Part shown: piece after piece, positions 6,874-14,220 of the stretch
Layout of the letters: every line of letters starts with the position of its first letter
Position numbering within the stretch: the first letter of the stretch is position 1
Source of the DNA: RGIG4694 sp964501705
GTDB taxonomy: Bacteria; Bacillota; Clostridia; Oscillospirales; Ruminococcaceae
Assembly (NCBI GenBank): GCA_964501705.1
Contig: CAZCUQ010000017.1
Span: 1 to 26,675, forward strand
Length of the DNA: 26,675 bases
Reading direction: 5' to 3'
Position numbers and translations under genes: made by a program
The notes under the pieces: model-generated
The model's database searches: none
What the model was told of the DNA's origin: nothing
What the model saw: the letters and a program-made list of their open reading frames with translations, nothing else

Positions 6874-8463
6874 TCAGTATTTTCTTGCGTTTTTAAAATC
6901 AAGCGTTTTTGCGAAAGGATCGTAAGAAACTCCGTCAACGTCGTTTTGAGTTATGAGAAAACAGCTTTCGTAAAATACGGGGATAAAATACGCGTTATCC
7001 GTAACGAGCGAATCCGCACACTTGTAATTCTTCAGCGTGTTTCCCGCCGAGAAAGAATTTCTTGCCTCCATGAGAAAACCCGTAAAATCCGAAAGATCTT
7101 TTTCATCTGTGATATATTTTTCAAAGCTTTTATAAAACTCGGACGGCGAAGATAAACTGCTTTCCGCAAAGGTAAGCGCCATATCGTATTCTCCGTTTTT
7201 GAGACGTTTTTCGTAATCCTCGTTATCGAGGATCTCCACTCCGCAGGAAAAAGAAAGTTCTTCTTCCCAACAGTCCGTAAGCATATAAAGAATAGATGCG
7301 TCGACAAAATCCTCCGAAACAATGATAGATGAAAGTTCGGGAGCAGCGGAGCTTTTCTTCGCCCAATACTCCGCCGAATTTCCGCTTTTGGGCGTGGCTG
7401 CTCCGAACAGATCGCACAGCGACTGCCCCTCGCAGATCACTGCGGGAGGAACCGCCGTATGCGCGGGATAAACACCGTCGGAGGTTTTCCCCTCGAATAC
7501 CGAAACATCCGCGCTTAGCGCCAGAGCTTTTCTCACATTTTCGTCCGAAAAGAATTCGCTGTCACGATTAAATATAATTCCCGCTGTCACCGAAGGATAT
7601 CCCGCCGCATTTTTCCCCCTGAGCTTCAGAGGCTTTTCGTCAGCCGAAAGAGTATACACGTTCACTGTATTTCCCGAAATTTCCTCATATTCCGCAATAC
7701 TGTCCGCGATAATATAATTTACATACGCGGGATAGGTTTTTCTGTCCTCCGTGCTGTTTTCGGAGGCTCTTTTCAGCGTCAGAAAGTTTTCATTCCAGTA
7801 CGGGTCGTAATTCCATTCGGTAAGAAAAAAAGCTCCGTTTCCCGCAGAGTATTTTGCGGAAAGGCCGTATCTTCCGTTTGTCGAAAGAAAAAATTCCTCG
7901 GAGCAGGGATATGCCGCGGCTGTCGATAAAAGATACAGAAAATCAGAGTCGGGATATTCGAGAGTGAACTTTACCGTGTAATCATCGACTGCTTTTACTC
8001 CGAGATCGTTTGCCGACATTACTCCGTTGTAAACAGCTTCCGAATTTTTGACAGCAGAGAACCTTTCCCTGTACGGAGAATTCATTTCGGGAGAAAATAT
8101 CCTTTTGAAAGCATATACGTAATCCTTTGCGGTGACCTCGGACGAATATCCTCCCGCCGAGTACCACATCATTCCTCTCCGAAGAGTAAAAACATAGGTG
8201 AGCTTATCCTCCGAAATATCGCAGCTTTCGGCGGCGGCGCAGACTATTTCGCCGTTTTTTGAAACCTCCGTAAGTCCCTCGAAAATGTTCCGAAGAACCG
8301 AAAGAGAATTTTCGTCCTCCGCAAGCTGAGGATCGAGATTTTCGGGATTATCGTAAATTACGGTATAAAACGTTCCGTCCTCTCCGTCCCCCGAATTTTT
8401 GCAGGAAGAAAAAACACCCGCGCAGAAAATAAGCGCAAGAAAAAGAATTATTCTTTTTTTCAT
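6874..8463 (-). CDS. Peptide/oligopeptide ABC transporter substrate-binding lipoprotein (SBP family 5)
   Basis: 529 residues, usual for OppA/DppA-type binding proteins. Signal sequence MKKRIILFLALIF leads to lipobox FSSC with Cys21. The family-5 fold shows as NLDPQLAEDENSLSVLRNIFEGL near residue 40, LTYVFTLRRGMMW near 90, the TAKDYVYAFKR helix, and VKAVDDYTVKFTLEYP. It would capture peptides at the outer membrane face for an ABC importer, but no permease or ATPase gene lies nearby. Its ATG overlaps the radA stop by four bases (ATGA), so it is co-translated at the end of a housekeeping operon, an odd placement. Ligand unknown. Confidence 0.88.
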   Translation of the reverse strand: MKKRIILFLALIFCAGVFSSCKNSGDGEDGTFYTVIYDNPENLDPQLAEDENSLSVLRNIFEGLTEVSKNGEIVCAAAESCDISEDKLTYVFTLRRGMMWYSAGGYSSEVTAKDYVYAFKRIFSPEMNSPYRERFSAVKNSEAVYNGVMSANDLGVKAVDDYTVKFTLEYPDSDFLYLLSTAAAYPCSEEFFLSTNGRYGLSAKYSAGNGAFFLTEWNYDPYWNENFLTLKRASENSTEDRKTYPAYVNYIIADSIAEYEEISGNTVNVYTLSADEKPLKLRGKNAAGYPSVTAGIIFNRDSEFFSDENVRKALALSADVSVFEGKTSDGVYPAHTAVPPAVICEGQSLCDLFGAATPKSGNSAEYWAKKSSAAPELSSIIVSEDFVDASILYMLTDCWEEELSFSCGVEILDNEDYEKRLKNGEYDMALTFAESSLSSPSEFYKSFEKYITDEKDLSDFTGFLMEARNSFSAGNTLKNYKCADSLVTDNAYFIPVFYESCFLITQNDVDGVSYDPFAKTLDFKNARKY

Positions 8464-9854
8464 GCCTTATACTCACCCTTGACTGCGGCAATAGCCTGTT
8501 TTATCGAAGCAACGGGAATTATACCGATACTGTAATCGTCGGCGTTTATATTTCTCATGGAAAGCTTCGGAACTATGCATTTTTCAAATCCGATACGCTG
8601 TGCTTCGCGGAGTCTTGCGGATATTCCCGAAACGCTTCTTACTTCTCCCGCAAGACCTATCTCGCCGAAAGCCGTGATCTTCCCATCGATGGGAAAATCC
8701 ATCAGGCCGCTCCAGAGAGACAGCGCGGCGGCAAGATCCGCCGCAGGGTCGTCAAGCCGAAGTCCTCCGACAACATTAATATAAACGTCCAGCGAGCCGT
8801 AGAAAAGCCCCGCCCGCTTTTCAAGCACCGCAAGGATTATTGCCATTCTCGAAAAATCAAAACCTGTGGAGGTTCTTCTCGAAACGGCATATCCGCTCTT
8901 TGTTACAAGAGACTGTACGTCAGCCATTATCGGACGGCTTCCCTCCATTACGCAGGCGATACAGCTGCCCGACACGCCCTTGGGTCTGCCCGACAGGAAG
9001 CTCAGAGACGGATTATCCACCTCGATAAGTCCCTTATCCTGCATATCAAAAACGCCTATTTCATTTGTCGAGCCGTATCGGTTCTTTACGGCGCGGAGAT
9101 AGCGGTAGCTGAAATGTCTGTCTCCCTCAAAAAAAAGCACCGTGTCAACGATATGCTCCATGACCTTAGGCCCTGCGATAGCTCCGTCCTTATTGACATG
9201 ACCGACTATAAAGACAGGTATTTCCTCCGACTTCGCGGTACGCATAAAAAGATTGGTACATTCTCTTACCTGCGAAACGCTTCCCGCCGATGAATTAACT
9301 CCCTGAAGAGTCATTGTCTGAATGGAATCTATTATAGCGATATCGGGTTTTTTTGCGCTGATGGTATTTGCCGTGATCTCCGCGTCGTTTATCGAAAGGA
9401 TATAAAGATTTCTGCTGTGAACGGAAAGCCTGTCCGCACGTATTTTAAGCTGTCTTGAGCTTTCCTCTCCGGACACATAGAGAATGGTGTGATTTTTTCC
9501 GAGATACTCGCAGATCTGCAAAAGAAGCGTGGATTTTCCTATTCCCGGCTCTCCGCCTATAAGGACGATCGATCCCTTTACAAGACCTCCCCCGAGCACT
9601 CTGTCCAGCTCTCTCAGTCCCGTTTTATAGCGCACATCGGAGGAATCAGCGTCAATTTCGGAGAGACTCTTAATTTCGCTTTCGGCTGTTTTGCCCGAAG
9701 AGTTTCCTGCGGAAGGTTTTCCCGTTTTGGCGGGAGGAATGTATTCCTGTTCCTCGATAGTGTTCCATTCGCCGCAGCTTGGACATCTGCCGTTCCATTT
9801 GGAGCTTTCCGCCCCGCAGTTTGAGCAGACGAATAATGATCTGGACTTTGCCAT
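8460..9854 (-). CDS. radA: DNA repair protein RadA/Sms
   Basis: A RecA-related ATPase that processes recombination intermediates by extending strand exchange and branch migration. The 464-residue protein begins MAKSRS and has an N-terminal zinc finger with Cys10, Cys13, Cys24 and Cys27, Walker A GEPGIGKS (101-108), the diagnostic KNRYG motif (258-262, usually KNRFG) and a C-terminal Lon-like domain. I start at the ATG at 9854 rather than a longer open frame reaching 9920, because the extra residues lie inside yebC and the zinc finger follows this Met as in the family. One base separates the yebC stop from this start. Confidence 0.95.
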   Translation of the reverse strand: MAKSRSLFVCSNCGAESSKWNGRCPSCGEWNTIEEQEYIPPAKTGKPSAGNSSGKTAESEIKSLSEIDADSSDVRYKTGLRELDRVLGGGLVKGSIVLIGGEPGIGKSTLLLQICEYLGKNHTILYVSGEESSRQLKIRADRLSVHSRNLYILSINDAEITANTISAKKPDIAIIDSIQTMTLQGVNSSAGSVSQVRECTNLFMRTAKSEEIPVFIVGHVNKDGAIAGPKVMEHIVDTVLFFEGDRHFSYRYLRAVKNRYGSTNEIGVFDMQDKGLIEVDNPSLSFLSGRPKGVSGSCIACVMEGSRPIMADVQSLVTKSGYAVSRRTSTGFDFSRMAIILAVLEKRAGLFYGSLDVYINVVGGLRLDDPAADLAAALSLWSGLMDFPIDGKITAFGEIGLAGEVRSVSGISARLREAQRIGFEKCIVPKLSMRNINADDYSIGIIPVASIKQAIAAVKGEYKA

Positions 9855-9855
9855 T

Positions 9856-10584
9856 TCATTCGCCCGATTCCCAGTTGTGATAAACGTTCTGCACGTCATC
9901 GTTATCTTCGAGAGCATCAAGGAGAAGATTCATTTTCCTTATTGCTTCCTCATCGGTGAGGGCAGTGTAGGTGGAGGGGATCCTGTCAATATCAGCGGAA
10001 ATTATCTTATAGCCCTTTGCTTCAAGACCCTCTCTTATATTGTGAAGATCGTTAGGTTCGGTTTCTATTTCAATTGTTTCATCGTCCATATTGAAGTCGG
10101 TCGCTCCCATATCGAAAACGTCCTCCATAAGAGTATCCTCGTCAACGCCCTCCGCCTCGAGAAGAATTATTCCCTTTGTTGTGAACATAAAGGATACGCA
10201 GCCTGTCGTACCGAGATTTCCGCCGAACTTATCGAAATAGTGACGTATATCTCCCGCGGTTCTGTTCTTGTTATCGGTAAGAGTTTCAACGATAACGGCG
10301 ATTCCCGACGGACCGTATCCCTCGTAGACGTTGGATTCATAGCTTGTCTTGTCGCCGTCTCCCATAGCCTTTTTGATTATTCTGTCGATGTTGTCGTTCG
10401 GAACGTTATTTGACTTAGCCTTGGCGATAAGATCTCTCAGCTTTGAGTTATTATTCGGATCTCCGCCGCCTTCCTTAACGCAAACGGCGATCTCTCTTCC
10501 TATCTTAGTGAAGATTTTTGCTTTCGCGCCGTCGGCAACTTCTTTTTTTCTTTTGATATTATTCCATTTAGAATGTCCTGACAT
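9856..10584 (-). CDS. yebC: YebC/PmpR (TACO1) family protein
   Basis: 242 residues, typical length. The N terminus MSGHSKWNNIKRKK and the following KIFTKIGREI are the family hallmark, as is YEGYGPSGIAVIVETLTDN in the middle. The family was annotated as transcriptional regulators; more recent work on YebC/TACO1 points to a ribosome-associated translation role. The ATG is preceded by AAAGGAG. It follows the metallo-beta-lactamase-like gene by 65 bp without a clear terminator or promoter and is directly coupled to radA. Confidence 0.95.
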   Translation of the reverse strand: MSGHSKWNNIKRKKEVADGAKAKIFTKIGREIAVCVKEGGGDPNNNSKLRDLIAKAKSNNVPNDNIDRIIKKAMGDGDKTSYESNVYEGYGPSGIAVIVETLTDNKNRTAGDIRHYFDKFGGNLGTTGCVSFMFTTKGIILLEAEGVDEDTLMEDVFDMGATDFNMDDETIEIETEPNDLHNIREGLEAKGYKIISADIDRIPSTYTALTDEEAIRKMNLLLDALEDNDDVQNVYHNWESGE

Positions 10585-10649
10585 AGTTTTTTCTCCTTTA
10601 TATAAAATAGTTTAAACGCGGAAAGTAAGCTTATGTAATCAATTTTTTC

Positions 10650-11336
10650 TCATCGGTCCGAGAATTTCTTAATGAATTTAAGGTATGTTTTATCGTTCTT
10701 TTCCACGGGGTCGCCGTGAAGCGGGAATATTCTTTCGGGAGACATTGCCGCGATATATCCAAGAGAATTTTTTTCGGCGCGCGGACTTTCGGCGGCGGAA
10801 CACCAAAATCCCTTTCCGACATTTGAGAAAGCCGCTCCCGTGTAAAGATCGCCTCCGTTAAGTATTCCCAGTGTTCCTCTCGTGCAGCCGTCAAGGGAGA
10901 CTATTCTCGCGTCCGAAAGTATCTCGCTTACGCCAAGGCTGTGAAGGACATCCCCATCGCTTAACAGGATATCGGGAGAAAACTCTTCCGCTTTGCGGCG
11001 CTTTTCCTCTTCCTCGCGATACGCGCCGATATGCCCGAATATGTCGGTGATGTAATAATTCCTGCAAAGATTATCCTTTATAAGCGGGATATCCTTTTTG
11101 CTCATTGCTATCGGGCAGTCGTACAGCTTTTTGAAGTACGCGGCGTTTTCGATACAGAAATTAAGTCCGCTCGTCAGAACGATAAGTCTGACGCAGTAAT
11201 TCAGAAGCCATATCTCGATCTCCGCGCGGAATTTTTTTATTCCCGTATCGATAAGGACATCGCCGTCAATGCCGCGCAGAACATAGCAGTTTGTATGAGC
11301 GCAGTCTATCATATTGACTCCGAGAAATTTTTTCAA
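10650..11336 (-). CDS. Degenerate metallo-beta-lactamase-fold protein (predicted non-catalytic)
   Basis: 228 residues. The frame of the fold is recognisable: THTNCYVLR-like first strand (HTNCYVL, 14-20), DVLIDTGIKK (26-35), the strand-turn IVLTSGLNFCIENAAYFKK (52-70), VSLDGCTRGTLGIL (146-159) and FPLHGDP (204-210). The metal motif HxHxDH is lost: where T-H-G-H-x-D-H is expected the protein reads T-S-G-L-N-F-C. The second site TPGHT reads LDGCT, and GD after it is TG; only His207 remains. Start is TTG 11336 with AAGGAG upstream, overlapping the mrnC stop (TTGA); ATG 11312, with GGAG, is an alternative. The role is unknown; it may bind nucleic acid or protein rather than hydrolyse. Confidence 0.65.
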   Translation of the reverse strand: MKKFLGVNMIDCAHTNCYVLRGIDGDVLIDTGIKKFRAEIEIWLLNYCVRLIVLTSGLNFCIENAAYFKKLYDCPIAMSKKDIPLIKDNLCRNYYITDIFGHIGAYREEEEKRRKAEEFSPDILLSDGDVLHSLGVSEILSDARIVSLDGCTRGTLGILNGGDLYTGAAFSNVGKGFWCSAAESPRAEKNSLGYIAAMSPERIFPLHGDPVEKNDKTYLKFIKKFSDR

Positions 11337-11734
11337 TTTATTGTTTCTCCTTTCCAGATTATATCGAAAATTTCGTTAATTCTTTCCGTTTCGCCCTGAA
11401 GATGAAGCCAGCCGAAAAGCGCTTCGAGAGCCGTCGCCTTTGAATATTCGGCGGGAGTCGAGCTTTTCGGAACATTATGACTGTTTCCCGCGGCGTTTCT
11501 TCCGCGTCTGAGGATATCCTTTTCATCCTCAGTGAGATATTCGTCTATAATAAGCGAGCCGCGCGCCTGATACGCGGCGCGGACTCTTTTTACCGCTTCG
11601 TCATGAAGATTATGCACCGATGTATTTCCCGCAAGCAGCAGTTTTTCTCTCACGAGCTGTTCATAGACCGCGTCTCCCATAAACGCAAGAGCAAGAGGAC
11701 TGTACTGATTTGCTTCTTTTTTACTTAAATTTAT
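11333..11734 (-). CDS. mrnC: Mini-ribonuclease 3 (MrnC), probable AUA start
   Basis: A compact RNase III-like enzyme that matures 23S rRNA in Firmicutes, made of the catalytic domain without a dsRNA-binding domain. Family landmarks are SPLALAFMGDAVYEQLVRE, HNLHDEAVKRVRAAYQA, EKDILRRGRNA, PKSSTPAEYSKATALEALFGWLHL. The conserved part begins near YSPLALAF. No ATG, GTG or TTG lies between a pair of ATGs at 11833/11830 (deep inside the nudix gene, no ribosome binding site) and an ATG within the catalytic core. A strong GGAGG (11747-11743) sits 8 nt before ATA at 11734, so I place the start there (133 codons). It overlaps the nudix stop by 14 bp. Confidence 0.8.
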   Translation of the reverse strand: MNLSKKEANQYSPLALAFMGDAVYEQLVREKLLLAGNTSVHNLHDEAVKRVRAAYQARGSLIIDEYLTEDEKDILRRGRNAAGNSHNVPKSSTPAEYSKATALEALFGWLHLQGETERINEIFDIIWKGETIN

Positions 11735-12263
11735 TTTTATCGCCTCCGTAAACGGTATGAACTCCCGTATGCTTCTCGAGGAAAAACAGAAATCCGACGA
11801 AATCTTTCTGATAGGGGATAAAAACGCCATCATCGATCATTCGGAGAATTTCTCTTTTTCCCGCCCATCTGACGCTTGCGACCTCCTCGGTCCGGAGCTT
11901 CAGCGAGGAGAGAGAAACATTTTTATTTACAATGTAAATATCATCAAAGCCGTAACCGAAATTCACGGAAAGCGCGGGGCGCAGACTTTCGGGAGGAAAC
12001 GTGATACCAAGTTCTTCTTTTACCTCTCTGACGGCGGCTTCTTTGCTCAATTCTCCCGAAATGACTCCTCCTCCCGCAGAAAAGTCCCAAAGACCCGCCC
12101 AGCTGTGTTTTTCGGGACTTCGCTGCTGAATGAGCATACGTCCTTCATGTATTATACAGACGTGTATGACCATGCGGAAATATCCGTCGGGAACTTTTTC
12201 GCCGCGGGCAATGGTTTTTCCCGTTTTCATCCGCGTCTCGTCATATAGATCCAAAAGCTCCAA
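11721..12263 (-). CDS. Nudix hydrolase, IDI-like subgroup
   Basis: 180 residues. The Nudix box is complete: G-GVISG-E-LSKEAAV-RE-V-KEELGI, which binds Mg2+ and the pyrophosphate. The preceding region (ELLDLYDETRMKTGKTIARG, then VIHVCIIHEGRMLIQQRS) is typical of Nudix proteins related to isopentenyl-diphosphate isomerase and common in Clostridia; the substrate is unknown. I choose TTG 12263, preceded by GGGGGGAG with 5-nt spacing, giving the family-like start MELLDLYDE; a longer frame to 12314 would overlap the obg end and lacks a binding site. It sits between obg and mrnC in the operon. Confidence 0.85.
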   Translation of the reverse strand: MELLDLYDETRMKTGKTIARGEKVPDGYFRMVIHVCIIHEGRMLIQQRSPEKHSWAGLWDFSAGGGVISGELSKEAAVREVKEELGITFPPESLRPALSVNFGYGFDDIYIVNKNVSLSSLKLRTEEVASVRWAGKREILRMIDDGVFIPYQKDFVGFLFFLEKHTGVHTVYGGDKNKFK

Positions 12264-12297
12264 GTACACTCCCCCCTGTCGTATTTTTTGATAAAAA

Positions 12298-13569
12298 CTA
12301 AAAGACAAAATCAAACCGATATCCGAAGATATCCACCGTATCGTTTTCTTCTATGCCCATTTCCTCAAGTCTTGCGATAATTCCCGTATTTTTCAGCACT
12401 CTCTGGAAATACTGGAGAGACTCGTAATCGTCCATATCGACCGTTCTGAGGATATGCTCCAGCCACGGCGCCTCGACATAGAAAACTCCGTCGTCGCCTC
12501 TTGTTATCTCGAAGCGTTCACCGAAGCCCGCGTTTTCGTCAAACGTAACGGGATCGGGTTCATATTCCTTAATGGGCGGAAGCTTTTCAAGCTCCGCGGA
12601 GATCATTCGTATAAGCTCTTTCGTACCCATAGTCGCGGCCGCCGATATTTCGCAGAATAAAAGTCCCTTTTCCTCAATGAATTTTCTGAAAGCGGCTCTT
12701 TGCTCGTCAGTCGCTATATCGCATTTATTTGCCGCGACGATCTGCGGACGCCGCGAAAGCTCCTCCGAGAAATTTTTAAGCTCACGGTTGATTATTTCAA
12801 AATCCTCGCAAGGGTCGCGTTCCTCGCTTCCGGAAACATCGACGACGTGAACGATAAGCCGGCATCTGTCAACGTGGCGGAGAAATTCGTGGCCAAGACC
12901 TATTCCCTCCGACGCGCCCTCGATAAGTCCGGGGATATCCGCCATGACGAAGGATCTTCCTTCCGAAACGCTTACCACTCCGAGTACGGGGGAAAGCGTG
13001 GTGAAGTGATAATTTGCTATTTTTGGCTTTGCCGCCGACACGACCGAGACAAGCGTGGATTTTCCGACATTCGGGAATCCCACAAGACCAACGTCCGCAA
13101 GGAGTTTAAGCTCGAGGAAAGCGTCGAATTCTTCTCCGGGAAACCCCGGCTTTGAGAATCTGGGTATCTGGCGTGTGGGAGTTGCGAATCTTGCGTTGCC
13201 CTTTCCGCCCTTTCCGCCCCTTGCTATAATTTTCGGTTCATCAGACGACATATCAGCTATGATCCTTCCGCTTTCCTTTTCACGGACAAGAGTGCCTCTG
13301 GGAACCTTTACAACGAGATCGGGAGCATTTTTTCCCGTACATCTTCCGCCGCTGCCGTTCTGACCCTTTTCTGCGGCGTATTTTCTTTTATATCTGAAAT
13401 CGATAAGAGTCGAGAGGGAATCGTCAACGGCAAAAACGATATTTCCGCCCCTCCCTCCGTCACCGCCGTCGGGGCCGCCCGCCGCGACATATTTTTCGCG
13501 GTGGAACGAAACTGCGCCGTCGCCGCCGTTGCCTGCTTTCACATGGATAGTCGCCTTATCTACAAACAT
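12298..13569 (-). CDS. obg: GTPase Obg/CgtA
   Basis: An essential ribosome-associated GTPase acting in 50S assembly and stress control. The 423-residue protein has the glycine-rich Obg fold (1-~158; GNGGDG, GGPDGGDGGRGG), a G domain with G1 GFPNVGKST (164-172), G3 DIPG (211-214) and G4 NKCD (281-284), and a C-terminal OCT domain (~345-423) as in B. subtilis. The start is the ATG at 13569, preceded by GGAG with 6-nt spacing, giving MFVDKATIHV; an in-frame ATG four codons upstream lacks a binding site. It is the first gene of a seven-gene minus-strand operon. Confidence 0.97.
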   Translation of the reverse strand: MFVDKATIHVKAGNGGDGAVSFHREKYVAAGGPDGGDGGRGGNIVFAVDDSLSTLIDFRYKRKYAAEKGQNGSGGRCTGKNAPDLVVKVPRGTLVREKESGRIIADMSSDEPKIIARGGKGGKGNARFATPTRQIPRFSKPGFPGEEFDAFLELKLLADVGLVGFPNVGKSTLVSVVSAAKPKIANYHFTTLSPVLGVVSVSEGRSFVMADIPGLIEGASEGIGLGHEFLRHVDRCRLIVHVVDVSGSEERDPCEDFEIINRELKNFSEELSRRPQIVAANKCDIATDEQRAAFRKFIEEKGLLFCEISAAATMGTKELIRMISAELEKLPPIKEYEPDPVTFDENAGFGERFEITRGDDGVFYVEAPWLEHILRTVDMDDYESLQYFQRVLKNTGIIARLEEMGIEENDTVDIFGYRFDFVF

Positions 13570-13606
13570 ATTTTTCTCCATTCAAAAATCAGTAAAATAT
13601 ATTTTT

Positions 13607-13636
13607 ATTATAACACAAAAGGATACATTTTGTCAA
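13607..13636 (-). promoter_or_regulatory. Promoter of the obg operon
   Basis: On the minus strand TTGACA (13636-13631), 18-bp spacer and TATAAT (13612-13607). Transcription should begin near 13600, leaving a leader of about 30 nt. Both boxes match consensus. Confidence 0.85.
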
Positions 13637-13702
13637 TTTATTTTTGAAATTTCACATGGAAATCGATATTTGTATTTTGGTATTATTTCTTCCCGCAAGC
13701 GG

Positions 13703-13743
13703 GTTATCATTTTCTGTTCATACGGAGCTTCAGAAGCAAAGAC
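13703..13743. repeat. Dispersed repeat, copy 1
   Basis: Shares GTTATCATTT, CTGT, GGAGCTTCAG and GCAAAGA, in the same order and spacing, with 26633-26675 (25 of the first 31 positions identical by eye). Directly before it lies a small palindrome CCCGCAAGCGGG (13692-13703). Confidence 0.5.
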
Positions 13744-13776
13744 AGAATCGTAATGAAGGTGAGCGCGAGGGGAAAC

Positions 13777-13878
13777 TATAGTAAACGGCATTAAAATTTG
13801 TGCTTTCAGTCTGCGCAAAAATCATATATGCAAATTTTTGCCTGACTTCAAGTCAAATTTTTAATGCCGTTGACTATA
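13777..13878. mobile_element. MITE-like element, 102 bp, with TA-flanked inverted repeats
   Basis: The left end 13777-13800 and the right end 13854-13878 are inverted repeats of about 24 bp, differing by one substitution and one indel (TATAGTAAACGGCATT... against TATAGTCAACGGCATT...). The ends begin and finish with TATA, as expected for insertion at TA by a Tc1/mariner- or IS630-type transposase. The ~53-bp interior has no ORF but contains CAAAAAT/ATTTTTG and GACTTCAAGTC dyads. A collapsed copy lies at 3091-3113. No transposase is present in the window. Confidence 0.65.
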
Positions 13879-13909
13879 AAAGGGAGAGGAAAAAATTCCT
13901 CTCCCTTTT
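13878..13909 (-). terminator. Terminator hairpin downstream of the GGDEF gene
   Basis: A 12-bp stem AAAAGGGAGAGG (13878-13889) with CCTCTCCCTTTT (13898-13909) around an 8-nt A/T loop. It abuts the MITE-like element. The T run lies within the stem arm, so strength and direction are less certain; the minus-strand gene ending at 14005 is the likely user. Bases 13910-14004 hold nothing I recognise. Confidence 0.6.
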
Positions 13910-14004
13910 GGTTTCCCCTCTCTCCGCCGGAACTCCGCAAGAGCAGCAAATAAGAAGTAACCTGAACCGAAATGAATTGATTTGATAAGACAAACACCAT
14001 AGAA

Positions 14005-14220
14005 TCAGGAATGGTTTCGCACTCTGTAACCTTTGCTTTTCTTGTCGCGATACATTTTCTCGTCGGCCTCCCTTATAGCGGCGTCAAGATCGAAATCGGG
14101 AGTTATTTCGTAAACGGCGCTTCCCACACTCGCGGAAAGAAGATATTCCTTGGAGTATTTATTATTAAGAACACAAAGCTTGTCGGTAAAGCTTTTCCGC
14201 GCATACGATGACGGCAACAA
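14005..14220 (-). pseudogene. C-terminal GGDEF-domain fragment in a shifted frame
   Basis: This frame carries the missing end of the diguanylate cyclase encoded at 14165-15892: RKSFTDKL, YLLSASVGSAVYE and the family-closing ADEKMYRDKKSKGYR, ending at TGA 14005. It is offset by +1 relative to the main frame. The switch point lies near 14190-14200, where AAAA (14193-14196 on the minus strand) sits. Removing one base there gives VCAESFTDKL, but the segment between GGDEF and SASVG would still be about ten residues short, so a small deletion is also possible. Confidence 0.7.

Noticed and set aside
9691..10413. 240-codon open frame on the plus strand across radA and yebC
   Set aside because: Antisense to two clear genes; composition is that of a shadow frame.
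11886..11910. CGGAGCTTCAG inside the Nudix gene resembling the dispersed repeat core
   Set aside because: Only the 10-base core matches and it is explained by coding sequence.
13800..13985. 61-codon plus-strand frame spanning the MITE-like element
   Set aside because: Covers inverted repeats and a terminator; no start signals.
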